Source: Plecoglossus altivelis
Taxonomy: Eukaryota > Chordata > Actinopteri > Osmeriformes > Plecoglossidae
Direction of reading: 5' to 3'
NCBI GenBank assembly: GCA_036571765.1
Contig: BROE01000019.1
Coordinates: 1,054,001 to 1,118,000, forward strand
Length of the DNA: 64,000 bases
The notes beneath the pieces are model-generated. The model was not told where the DNA came from, did no database searches, and saw only the letters and a program-made list of their open reading frames with translations. Below, one piece after another: positions 36,301 to 47,181 of this stretch. The translations under genes were made by a program, and so were the position numbers. Position 1 is the first letter of the stretch. Each line of letters opens with the position of its first letter.

Positions 36301-39300
36301 AGTAATACATTATTTTGATCACGTTTATTATACATTCATGACATCACCTTGCAGGAGAGATACACCCCCCCCCCCCATTGCATTTCTAAAATGAGTCTAT
36401 TCAAAGGCCATTTAGGGTAAAAATGATTAAGTCAGGCGATAAAGCATTATTAATTATATTAGCCAAAATATTGTTTTACACCAACGACAAGCTGAACTCA
36501 ATGGAAACATTGTCCAGAGTCCAGAAACATGGTGTTCCTACTACCAAAATGAAATCATTTGTTCACAGATGTCACAGACTAGCAATAGTAGTCTTATCAT
36601 ATTTGAAATCGAAATTTTATTAACTTGAAGATGTTTGTTTTGTTTGGCAGATTTATATTTCTTACAGATGATCTTCATTATCAATCTTATTAAAAATCAT
36701 TTAACATGACTGGGTTTTTTTTCTTCTTGTAGCCCGGACATTGATAAAACATGGTGCATCGACCATGCTCCCTCTCAATTCTCACATCTTGTATTTATTC
36801 CCTACATACTCACTCACCACCCTCCTCTCTCTCTCAGGTTGGTATAATCGACTCTACATCAACTTCCTCCTTAGACGGCACATCTTCTTCTTCATGCTTC
36901 AGACCTATTTTCCCACCATGCTTATGGTCATGCTCTCCTGGGTGTCCTTCTGGATCGACCGGAGAGCTGTGCCTGCCAGAGTCTCCCTTGGTAAAGTACC
37001 GATACAGACACAGGATTGCATGTGTATCCTCAACAGTACATTTGTGACTGTCTATATTTGTTTTGAGGGAAGCAATATGTAAGAAGTGACATCGCTTGTG
37101 TTTGACTCAGCACAAACACAGTCTCAATCAGGTAGTTTCACAAAAAGTCTGTCTTTCATTGGACACCCACACACATTCATTTCTCTGACTGAACTCACTT
37201 GTCCTTTGCTGTCGGACGAGATACAGTCAAATCTCTTACATCAACACAGAATCATACTATTATCACAGAAGGCTAAAGAACACAACCTTCTCTGGCTACA
37301 GTGTAACCTTCTAGCCTATCGCCACATAGTGATATTCAAAGAGTTTGCAAGTAGCTGTTACATAATAGAGGACTCATTCAAACAGTAACACACTTGTCCC
37401 TCATTAGGAAATTAGCAAAAACTGGTGCTGTCACCTATGGTAACCTTACCTCTTATACAAAGAAACACCAATTCATCTTCATTATAAATGTCTAAAAAGT
37501 ATTGTATTCTATACCAGTTCACAAGCTATTACTCATTGTCTCCATCCAGAATGTCTATATTCCCACATAGGTTAGTTATATCTAGTTGTAGTGTGTCAGA
37601 TCTTATAGTCCAAAGATATTAGACTGGGGAAGATTTTGGCAGGTATGAAAAACAATGTTCCCAAAATCCCACTCCCACTGTAGGTAAAAAAGAAATACTT
37701 GCTGATTCTAAATGATTGATTCAAGTAGTAATTGATTTTTTGGATCATTAAATTGGTTAGGTAGAATGTGAGCTAAAGAGAACTCATACACAGTAGCCTA
37801 CTGCAATGCAAACATGGTGAAAATATTTTTGAATTTAGTTTTATTAAGCTTACATGAACACAGCTCTATTTGAACATTTCAGGGATGTCAATGGTGGAAG
37901 AAAAGAGATTTCCCATGTGCTAATCCTGATCACAATAGTCATAGTCATTTCCTCATTATATGTTCATACAGACAACTCCATAATTACTGGCATTACATTG
38001 GCAAAGATGAGTGAAAATTTTAAAATGTAATGTATTTCTTTTTTTAAACAATTGAAACAAGAAAGCCTTCAATTTCAATGAAGAAAATTTCATCAATTAT
38101 TTTTTACATTTCTTTTGAGATCATGTGTGCCATGCCATAATTCTTGACACCCCTACATATTGTTATGAACAAAAAATCACTGCCGTTTTTTGCCATTGAC
38201 ATAAAACCTTTTGATCAAGGTATTTCAAGATTCACCAGCAGTAAAACATAAGCTATGGTAGCCTATATGAGGTGAGAGAGGCAAAATCCACTGACCCTAT
38301 TGCAAACCTGTGAGCTGAGCTGAAGATCAGAGTGCACAAGAGAATAGGACCCTGGCTGATCTGGGGAGATTCTGTAAAGAGGATTGCTCTCTGATTCCTG
38401 ACAACCCCATTTGACTTTAAATTATGCAATACATTTGTTTTCTCTATTCATTAGCACTGTCCTATCCTCCGAGAGACTTCTTAACCGTTGCTTCTGAACG
38501 GCTCATTTTACGACATTAGAAAGTTCTATTAGAAAGTTCTCTCCAATCTGCAGATAATACACTTCTTATAAATCCCACAACTCATGTCAATTTTGCATCT
38601 CCATCATTGAAGAGATGAATACTTTCTCCATTAAAGAGTTCATTGTTTGCCAGCCCTCTAGCAAAACAGTGATCAGACGTTTTTCAATCTGCAGACTTTA
38701 CCCTACATCAGTGATGTGAAATCTCACATTTGCATTTTAATGCATTTGACAATGCATTTTAGAAACCATATAATAAAACTGAATGAAAATCAGAACACAT
38801 CTCTATACATAGCAGTAGGTTAGTAGAAAAAGAGTGTGTGCGTTCCATAATCAGGTCTGGGATGGTGCAATGTAATCAGTGCAAAAATACTGTCTGATAA
38901 AACAAATATCTAGGACTGAGTGCAAGTATTGTTTTGCTTTTATTCACTCTGGCTGGCACTCAAAGCTTCTTATAATTTACAGGACGACCACACCTCTCAG
39001 AAAGTTTGAAAAGGTCATGAATGAACTGTGCTTTATGTAGTATCGTTTTGTAGTGTGTCAGATTATACTAATTGCATCAGTGTACAAAGTTAGAGGTGCT
39101 CTGTGATAGATTTCCTCGTTCGCCCTACCTCCAGCTTCCAGCTGGGCCAACCTATCTCTTCCCCCTTCCCTATCTCCCTACTTCTGACAAGGAGACCTGC
39201 CGGAAGACTGCCTACGTTCCAAACTAGAATCAGGTTGCCTAGATTGTGTTGACTGTTATATCCTACTTTGTTGCGCTGCAGTCTACAGACAAAGTCAATA

Positions 39301-42300
39301 CACTTAAAAGTCCTGTTATGAACGACATAGAAAACGTTTATAGCTGAATTTTTTTATCCCCTGTTCTTTTGTATCTTTATTTGACTGTTATTTGACTGTG
39401 AACTCTGCGCCCAGGACATGGCATCTGTCCACAATAGACAAGCTGACTATTTTTAGCAAAGCAGAGTGGAGAGCCTCTGGGCCGCTCGGGAAACATATCA
39501 GGGTTCGTCTGGTTTAAACACTGTTGACTAGAGTGGCTGTGATCAGCTCCAGTGGCCGTGTCAGAGCCGTAATCAGCCTTTATCTTAGTAGCGATATTGA
39601 TTGACGTAATCTTTTTTCATGACAATGGCTTGACCGAAACTAAATGACAATAGCTATCAAAACAAAAGATCCTAAACCCCCATCACACCTTGAAAATATA
39701 ATGAGCCAACTTTACTTATAAAAGAAATCAATACATATATTTAATTAAGCTTCATTGAGTCTGTACACAATTTTAAAATTGCAGGCATGCAGACCTTGTT
39801 TCCAGCTCCAGACATAGTGTTTGTGGATGATAATAATGATGTATTATTTGGAATTGCTTTTGAAAAGATAACATTAAAAACTTTACAGGATTTAGAAAAT
39901 AGGTGCTGACCAAAGACAAAATGTGACTTTATAATGTGATATATCTTTTTCATGAATGTACCCATCTTTATTTAATACTCTTATCTTTCATTTGTTTTGT
40001 TTTTTACCCTTCCTTTCCCAGGCATTACCACAGTACTGACAATGTCAACTATCATCACTGGTGTGTCGGCTTCTATGCCACAGGTGTCTTACGTCAAGGC
40101 AGTGGACATCTACCTGTGGGCTAGCTTCCTGTTTGTCTTTTTGTCTGTGATTGAGTATGCTGCTGTCAACTACTTCACCACCGTGGAGGAAATGAAGAAG
40201 CTTAATAGGGGAAAGGTAGATGCCTTCTTTATTGGATTTAAAGAGTTTGCACAGGCACTCAACACTGGCATACAATTACTGATAAATTGAGCATGGTACA
40301 CTTTCATAAGCCTCAAACCTGATACTGAAATCGTGTACCAGGTAATTAACTATGTTGTTCTTTGGTGATATTGCACTGTTACTGGTGTATAATTCACCAC
40401 ACAAATCAGTCAGATCCAAAATATAGAGTTCAGCATAAAATTTAAGATGGTGAAATATTTAGTACAAGGACTGTTAGAATGCAAAGTATGTTGAAAGAAA
40501 ATAACAATAGTTTAAAGCCTTCTACTAGGGCCCAGACCCTGGTTACCTGAAAAGTATTTATTGGCGCACCATATTATAAGCATTTCTAGTACGTTGACTT
40601 TTAAATATATATTAATTCAATAAGACAACTGTAACACTAATACAACTATCAATAAAACAGACGTGAAACAGAAACCATCTGCCAATGTAATCAGATGGCA
40701 ATCAGAGGATCTTGCATACTCTACAGTTGTCGATAACAGGCCTAAGTCGATAACAGATTTTCACTACATCCCAAACAAGATGAAACTTGGCTGCCCTGCA
40801 CTAAATAATAGCTGCACGAGCAGCCACCTTCTTTGTGATCGGAGCACAATAAAAGTCTGACCACAAAACATACTTCTTTTAACTTTTGAAATACAATCAA
40901 TTAATTATTTAATTAATTGATTGTATTTCAAAAGTATTTGATCAATTTATGCTGATCGGAGTTACCAATGAAGTGAAGGGGAATTTCTTGATAGGAATTC
41001 AGACTTTTATGATCTCAAATCGGTATTCAGTATATTATACTTAACCAACCTTGTTCTGGGAATAGTATGGGCATAATCGGTTAGTGTCAACTGCTTTCTC
41101 AAAATGTCAACACTCTCTTGCTGATGTCTTTCTTGCTGCCCTTTCATCTCCTTAAACTGTTCAGTTCACTCATGAATTGAGTTTAACAATGTATTGGTTA
41201 TTGTAGACATGGAAATAGGTTCAACTCTGATGGATGTATCTAGGGAAAGCACTCTCAGTGATGTAACTTTTGCACTGAGCCCGACCTTTTAGCTCAGCTC
41301 AGCAATAAGAGTCAGCTTTTTCACAACCAAAATCACCCAGTATTTTTGCACTGTACCTAATCCTATTATGGTTGAAGTTGTGTTAAGGTGTTGGTGCAAA
41401 TTGCTCACAATGCTTAAGGTCCAGATCAGGAAGAGTACTTGTCTTTGTTCGTTATTAGGAGTTGCAGCAGCTCGAGTTTGCCAGGAGAAAACTTTGAGTA
41501 AACAACTACTACCACACTGCTTTATCTTGGGCAGTGGCTTGCCCAAAACAACTTAACAATACTCAAAACCAAAGTTGCTAAACAAAAAAAATGTTTTACC
41601 TTTTTTTTTTTAACTTTTTTTTTTGCCTGCACGTGATGAGTTGTTGGACTGGTTTGTCTGCCAGGGTTCAGGTTGGGATGTTTGGGGCGAGGAAATTTAA
41701 TTGTGCTCTTCATCTAGCAACAATTATTCAGGGAACTGCCATTGGTTTGCCGTTGGCTGTTGTTCAGGTGTAGAAGCTAGTTTGCAGAAGTGTTGCCACA
41801 ATACCAACTTCTGGATTTCTATACTAATATCAAGTGTAGGATTGCGGAACTCGATACTGAAATGACTCTAATGATATAATTGAAATGGAGTATTTGATAA
41901 TGGTTTTTTCTTTCATTTTAAATTAGAACTTTTTACAATGTGTATAGAAATGTAAGCGTAAATAAAATGGTTCAACCACATGGTTGAACCCTGAACCTGT
42001 TCCCCTTGTGATCTCAGTGTAAGAGAATGTTATAGAGATTCTACTTGTTCTACATTAGCCTGACTCTGCCGTCCTACGTACTTTCGCTCAATTTCATTTT
42101 GCCTCTGTACTGGGTCTGGAGCTGCGGTAGCCTGGTCGGTATTCTCCACACAACTTTTTGTAGGCCCAATCAGTGAACAGAGGGAGTGACTAACAATGAT
42201 TATTTTGATGTCATAGGCTTGTTTGAGTTGTTGATGTGATCTACGCTTTGGTCCTTTGTGGCAATATGCTACTGAATATCTAGAAGTTAAAGCCAGAAAA

Positions 42301-45300
42301 AAGAAGAATCGTTGCTGAGTTTTGTTGGTGGTCTTGATGGTGTGGCCCTCCTCACAACTGGGTTCGAAAATATTTTCCAGCTTGCTCCATTGGTGGAGAA
42401 GGAGTTGGATACGGTGAACACTAGCGATTGGTTATGGCAGATCCAGAGTGGCTCTAGGCACTTTCTAGACTTTCAAAGAAGTTAACGCTTGTCAATGGGG
42501 AGAGCCCAGACTCTCTGTACAAACAAAATGTACCACAGTCTGGTGAGACAAGGCTAGTTCTACATCATGATAACCATGAAATAATAAATTAAACTACTTT
42601 TCTAGGTTCACTTCAGAGTAGAAAATCTTAGAAACTGAGATGAGCAGCAAAAATAACATTGACAAGCCTGTTTTTGCACAGTGCAATAGGCTATAGTTTA
42701 CTAGTGTCTGTAACAGAACATGAGGTTGTTAAAAATGACAAACAACCATCTGAACAAGAGACTGCTCCTGAAGAGCTAGGCATTAGTCCTGTAAATGACA
42801 GTAACTTACACTAGATTTGTGTTTCAGACTTAAGGTTAGATATTCTATTCAAGCAATAATAGGCTGGAGGAAATGATCTTATGTAGAAATGTGCTTATAT
42901 CGCACAGTGCCTGTGATGCAGGGTGTGATTGAGATGACAATTAAACTCAAATGCAAGTTACTTAACTATAGATAGTTCAAAGTTCCTGTGACAACATTGG
43001 TGGCAAACACAAAAAGATTCCTGGAATTATAGATATAATGAGGGAAATGTTTGTATTTAATCCCCTGCTGATTTTGTACGATTGCCCACAGACAAAGAAA
43101 TTATCAGTCAATAACTTTAATGGTAGGTTTATTTGAACAGTGAAACAGATAACAATAAAATCCAGAAAATGTGTGTCAAAATTGATTTGCATTTAAATGA
43201 GTGAAATAAGCATTTGACCCCCTTTGAATTGAGACTTTCCGGTCCCAGGTGTCTTTTATATGGCTAACGAGCTGAGTTTAGATGCACACTCTTAAAGGGA
43301 GTGTTTCTAATGTAAGTTTACTACCTGCATAAAAGACACCTGTCTGCAGAAGCAATAAATCAATTAGATTCAAAATTATCCACCATGGCCAAGACCAAAG
43401 AGATGCCCAAGGATGTCAGGGACAAGATTGTTGACCTACAAAAGGCTGGAATATTATTTGCCAAGCAGTTTGGTAAGAAGGTGACATGCAAGATCTCACC
43501 TTGTGAAATTGCATTGACCAAGAAAACGGGGAGGAATAATCCTAGAACTACATGGGAGGATCCTGCCAATAATACGAGACAGCTGGGACCATGGTCACTA
43601 AGAAAACAACTCGTAACACACTCGTTTTCCAATGAACATTTAAATTATTCAGAGGAAAATTGGGTGAAAGTCTTGTAGTCAGATGAGACCACATCAAGCT
43701 CTTTGGTATCAACTCAACTCACTTTATTTGGTGTTAAGCCAGGGTAGTGAAAATGAATCTTGAACAGGGTTAGGACCCAAATCACATGGCCAAGGCAACA
43801 AAAGAGCCAATGTGCAGAGTTTAGTCTCAGCTTGGAAAAGATCTGCAAAGAGTGATGGGACAAAATTCTGAGATGTCTGTAAACCTGCTTGTCAAGTAAA
43901 AGAAACATCTGACCTATGTGATTGCCAACAAGGTTTTTGCCAACAATTTTCAAGTCATGTTTTGCAGAGAGGTAAAATACAAATTCAGCAAGGGATCTAA
44001 ATTGAATGTCCCTCACAGTAGACAATTTCATATCTCACCATTGTTCGACCTCCACATCATCTATTCTAGTCACTCAAGCAGATCAAAAATCAATTTCTTA
44101 TGATTTTACACTAATTGCAAATATTGAGGTTTAACCCCCCTGCCCTCTTTGTATTCTGCTACTACCCCTATCCTAAGGGTCAAAAATGGCCCACCTTCAA
44201 CCTGAAATAAAGCAGGTTAATTAAATTTTTACCCTGTACTTGGCCATATGGATTGTAAAGGGAAACAATACAAAATTACTAAATTTTCCTTACTACAAAG
44301 TCGAGTGCATTAAGCTCTGTTTTATGTAATTGTCAATGCCTTGTTAATCACAATAATTCATAAACTTAAAAAAAATTAACTGAAGTTGTCATAAAGATTC
44401 CTGATGAAGGCTGTATCAAACTTCACGCTAGTGAAGTTTGTGGTGAAAGCTGAATGTGGCTGAAAAAGATTGTTGAATTGATGAATACAATTCCATCCAG
44501 CACCCTGGATACTCCTCCTAACAATGTACTTGTGACTTATGCTGCACTTTTTAATGGGTTATCATCTTGCTAGTTTGGGATACAGAAATATTTCTTAATC
44601 AGAAAGTCACGATGCAGTCCTGTTATAATTATTGGGAAACCAGACATAGGTCCATCATTTTCTGCTAGTCAAAGAATGACTGACAGAACAGTTTTATAGA
44701 AGCTGGTGGGTCACTTAAAAATGAGTTTAAAAGTCTTTTAAAATGGGTTTAGAAACCAATTATATTAATTGTCAGATGGAGTCTTCAAACTGCATGAAAC
44801 ATATTTTGACAGAAAACGAGTGCATCCTTATTGTAAAGACTTGCCAAATTCACATTAGTGTGCGCACATAGTTTTATGTTTCGTTTTTATAACAAGCTGA
44901 CTGTTATACATTTTTAAAACAATTTATTTGTTGTGCCTTTCCTATCTTCACATATTTCATTTCTAATGTGAAATTTACTTTTCAATCCCTGTAAATGTAT
45001 GGCTCATACTAAAACCAGTTTTTCTCCTACATGGATGCATTCCATATCTCTCCACACAGATGCGTGTCCCCATTGATGCATCCCAAGCTATGGCCTTTGA
45101 TGGATGTTTTCATGATAATGACATTGACCTTACCACCTTTCCTGAACTGTCAAGTGGTGGCCCAAACTTGGAAATGACAGCTGTTCCCTCACATACTTCT
45201 GATACAGGTCACGTGCCCACTGAAGGCACCCGTCTACAGCGTAAACGTTCAATTAAACATAACCTGACCTTCATTATGAGCAACAGCTACATGATTGACT

Positions 45301-45371
45301 CCTATTCCAGAATCATATTCCCTATGGCCTATCTGCTTTTCAACATAGTCTACTGGAGCTTGTACTCTTGA
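27356..45371 (+). CDS. gabrr3: GABA-A receptor subunit rho-3, complete, 9 coding exons
   Basis: A pentameric GABA-gated chloride channel subunit of the plasma membrane. Exons: 27356-27498, 29514-29623, 33332-33399, 33533-33756, 34341-34423, 35350-35487, 36838-36990, 40022-40215, 45060-45371. They total 1425 nt and 474 residues (human GABRR3 467), with every junction in frame. Exon 1 encodes a signal peptide (MNLMLLALCLMWLACLW). The Cys loop is C189-x13-C203. TM1 follows RRHIFFF, TM2 is in PARVSLGITTVLTMSTI with the anion-selective PAR and Ser at the 2' position, TM3 is in exon 8, and TM4 ends YWSLYS. The sequences DTTMENIMLRV, DTQNCSLELES and especially QAMAFDGC..D in the M3-M4 loop favour rho-3 over rho-1 and rho-2. 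It could be one of two teleost duplicates. No disruption was seen. Confidence 0.94.
27996..28195 (+). repeat. Dispersed TTAA-flanked repeat, copy 1 (piggyBac-like?)
   Basis: It starts right after TTAA (27992-27995) with GCCTTGTGCTCTC..AGGGGTCAGAATGACC, which resembles fish piggyBac-derived MITEs. It shares CAGGGTAAAAATGTAATTAA and CCTGCTTTATG..AAGGTTGAAGGTGGG with the reversed copy at 44135. The far end is unclear. It lies in gabrr3 intron 1. Confidence 0.42.
28668..29206 (+). mobile_element. Non-autonomous TIR transposon with 9-bp TSD, copy 1
   Basis: A 539-bp element beginning TAGCCTGG and ending CCAGGCTA, with an exact 9-bp direct repeat ACACTTTGT on each side (28659-28667 and 29207-29215). 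It is homologous along its length, in reverse orientation, to 42056-42556; shared landmarks include GTACAGAGAGTCTGGGCTC and CACCAACAAAACTCAGCAA. Its open frames do not resemble a transposase. A 9-bp duplication points to Mutator-like or Merlin-like mobilisation rather than Tc1 or hAT. It lies in gabrr3 intron 1. Confidence 0.85.
30460..31842 (-). mobile_element. TA-flanked Tc1/mariner-type transposon, 1.38 kb, deleted
   Basis: The ends are inverted repeats of at least 35 bp: CAGTTTTTCTCAATTGTTTA at 30460 and its complement at 31842, with TA next to both ends. A stretch of transposase N-terminus survives on the minus strand (about 31255-31460): GRPRTVISDEIRATL, VDHVVNHGLTMREAGQRV, then SRCTVASIIRTFR. 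The catalytic domain is missing, so the copy cannot move by itself. It lies in gabrr3 intron 2. Confidence 0.85.
31255..31460 (-). pseudogene. N-terminal DNA-binding remnant of a Tc1/mariner transposase
   Basis: The helix-turn-helix region of the surrounding element. It follows a GRG-rich stretch encoded by the TCCTCG repeat at 31415-31450 and stops after RTFRNE. No DDE motifs follow downstream on this strand. Confidence 0.65.
31860..33331 (+). other. gabrr3 intron 2, distal part
   Basis: About 1.5 kb of AT-rich intron between the transposon at 30460-31842 and exon 3. Short open frames at 32167-32611 have no recognisable similarity. A short direct repeat, CCCCAGTATAAATCTC and CCCTAGTATAAATCTG, occurs at 31950-31990. 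Nothing else was seen. Confidence 0.5.
37965..38410 (+). mobile_element. Tc1-like transposon remnant
   Basis: ACAACTCCATAATTACTGGC at about 37972 and GCCATAATTCTTGACACCCC at about 38135 match a common fish Tc1 terminal sequence. The stretch to 38410 continues with GAGCTGAAGATCAGAGTGCA and GGACCCTGGCTGATCTGG, as in the transposase gene of that family. It has no intact frame and no second end. It lies in gabrr3 intron 7. Confidence 0.55.
38411..40021 (+). other. gabrr3 intron 7, distal part
   Basis: About 1.6 kb of AT-rich intron without recognisable genes or element ends. The tract before exon 8 (TTTTACCCTTCCTTTCCCAG) is a normal polypyrimidine acceptor. No other feature is supported. Confidence 0.5.
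40882..40935. repeat. Perfect AT-rich palindrome, 26-bp arms
   Basis: Arms 40882-40907 and 40910-40935 are exact reverse complements around a TT centre; the arm starts ACTTTTGAAATACAATC. It could extrude as a cruciform. It lies in gabrr3 intron 8 and is not the end of any element I could recognise. Confidence 0.9.
42056..42556 (-). mobile_element. Non-autonomous TIR transposon with 9-bp TSD, copy 2
   Basis: A 501-bp element with ends TAGCCTGACT and AAGGCTA, bounded by an exact 9-bp repeat GTTCTACAT (42047-42055 and 42557-42565). It is the same family as 28668-29206 but in opposite orientation, and clearly diverged from it by substitutions and small indels. It lies in gabrr3 intron 8. Confidence 0.85.
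43050..43735 (+). pseudogene. Tc1-like transposon fragment with transposase pseudogene
   Basis: The 5' non-coding part contains AAAATCCAGAAAATG, TTGATTTGCATTTAAATGAG and AAATAAGCATTTGACCCC, typical of a fish Tc1 family. The transposase starts at 43385 with MAKTKEMPKDVRDKIVDLQK, then KISPCEIAL and SEENWVKVL, a stop, and SDETT (first catalytic Asp). After about 43735 the sequence is unrelated, so the catalytic C-terminus is lost. Several internal blocks are also deleted. It lies in gabrr3 intron 8. Confidence 0.82.
44135..44290 (-). repeat. Dispersed TTAA-flanked repeat, copy 2
   Basis: It begins after TTAA (44131-44134). Reversed, it matches the repeat at 27996-28195 through CACCTTCAACCTG, AAAGCAGGTTAATTA and TTTTTACCCTGTAC. 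The distal end is lost in diverged sequence. It lies in gabrr3 intron 8. Confidence 0.42.
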
Positions 45372-45689
45372 CTTTTTACTTTTTGTAGTGCACACTGGAT
45401 AACATTGTCATTCAATATCAGACCTGGCTATCCTGATTAAAGGAAGTGCTTGCTAACACTGAGCATCACTACCAAGTTTGTACTCTGTGATCCACTATTC
45501 AAAAAGTTGGATTATATTTAAGGTGAGTTTATGAAAATATACAAACTCTACATTTGGAAAGTTGTTTAATAAGTGCATTGTGGATTTATTGGTAGATACC
45601 CTACTGGTAAAGTGTGACACTTTGAAACCCAGTTTATGAACTATTGTTTGCATCATCTGCCTGTGATGGACTACAAGGGGACAAAAGGC

Positions 45690-45695
45690 AATAAA
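45690..45695 (+). terminator. gabrr3: Candidate poly(A) signal of gabrr3
   Basis: AATAAA lies 319 nt after the TGA stop, in a plausible 3' UTR. It is the first canonical signal downstream. Use of it is inferred from sequence alone. Confidence 0.5.
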
Positions 45696-46359
45696 AGCCA
45701 TTCATGAAATGTATAAATGTATAACATTGAAAATGGTTTTGAACTGTACATTAACAGTAATTTAAAGCCCCTTTAATATATAGATGTATACAGATATATA
45801 TCTACATATATCATGCTTTGTCAAGAAAATATATATAGATATACATTTTCCTGACGAAGCATACATCCCATGCAATAATGATTAGGGAATTTAAGTAATG
45901 TTGATATTGCATGGTATATTTCTCCAGTTTCGAGTGTCCCCTAAGATTTCAGGATCATACTGATACTCAGATGACTAATGAAGCTAACCTCACAGGCTAT
46001 CACCAAAATACTAGACATTAAAATTGAATATTGATGACTCCATGTATTGTGTATATATATTGCTCTCATCACAGTCAGAGAAACATGAAACCTGCCTCAT
46101 CTTAATTTATTGCTGTCTTTTACAGCTACACTAAAGATCTGGACACATTGTCCACTTCATTTGAATGGGAGGATGTGTCCAAATCTTGGACTGGTAGTGT
46201 ACACAAGTTTATTTCCCAGAGTTTAGGTCAGCTGCTGATTTCACTATTGACTTGTTTAGGTCCACATTGGGCTGCTCTGAAGCAGTGCTTATTGAGCCAT
46301 CAAATGCCTGTAAAAAAACACAAATATACATATTATTTCAAAGCATTTCATACCTTTTT

Positions 46360-46480
46360 AATAAATATGAAGTAGGTCTTTCAAAAGATTCCATAACTGT
46401 TAATAAATATGGAGTAGGTCTTTCAAAACATTCTATATCTGTCAATAAACACAAAGTACTGTAGGTCTTTTCATGTTCTT
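46360..46480 (+). repeat. 42-bp minisatellite, three units, each opening with AATAAA
   Basis: Units start at 46360, 46402 and 46444. The first two read AATAAATATG, AGTAGGTCTTTCAAAA and CTGT; the third is shorter and diverged. They lie about 1 kb beyond the gabrr3 stop. The repeated AATAAA could serve as distal poly(A) signals or be incidental. Confidence 0.75.
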
Positions 46481-46560
46481 GTTGAGAAGTTTGTTTTGCT
46501 ATGAATTATGTAATCTGATGCCAAAAGTTAAAGAATGGGTTTGAATGATTTACTGCTTTA

Positions 46561-47179
46561 GGCTGGGTACTCACCACAAGATAATAGGGCCTATTATCCT
46601 AGGTAATGTTCCAATTGTCTTGATTGTTCTACAGATTATTATTTTTCCTCGGTGTAAGGTGTGCTGAGAGTGAGAAACCTGCTTGGTAGAACATATGACT
46701 CTGATCGCGAATATCCTGATATATGGGGGCAAACCCTTGGCCAATCCCACGCACACTTTGGAAATGACCTTGTGAAACGAAACAATATCCAATCGGAAAG
46801 CAAGCTGACAGAAGACGGCAGCATAACAAACGCAGGCATGGCGCAGGCCAAAGTTATGTTATTTTAAAATATTGTAAATTTAAATATTTTGTTGTAGCTA
46901 TTGGAGTTATCTATTCAAAAATTCACTCAAAATGCTATCATCACAATTTCTTCCTGCATATTGTCTGCCATGCTTATTCTGAAGTTCTGAAGTCTTGTTT
47001 TTGCAAGATTTCCTGTGTTCACAGTCACGACACAGGTAGAAAATGTGTGTGTCTGGTGTGTTGTCCATCACATTATGGCACACCACATACTATAGGAGCA
47101 AAACAGTTAAATCAAAGATTTTTCGTTCTGGTGTGTAATCTGTCATATAATAAAAAGAAAAGTTTTTGTGTACCCAGCC
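46561..47179. mobile_element. Non-autonomous TIR element, 619 bp, TA-flanked
   Basis: The ends are GGCTGGGTAC (46561-46570) and GTACCCAGCC (47170-47179), each next to a TA dinucleotide (46559-46560 and 47180-47181). There is no transposase-like frame inside. A TA duplication fits Tc1/mariner or the ISL2EU group; the short TIR prevents a firm assignment. It lies between gabrr3 and adgrg2. Confidence 0.7.
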
Positions 47180-47181
47180 TA

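Noticed and set aside
35932..36318. 128-codon open frame in gabrr3 intron 6
   Set aside because: It shows no similarity to any family I know, and the known exons on both sides join in frame without it.
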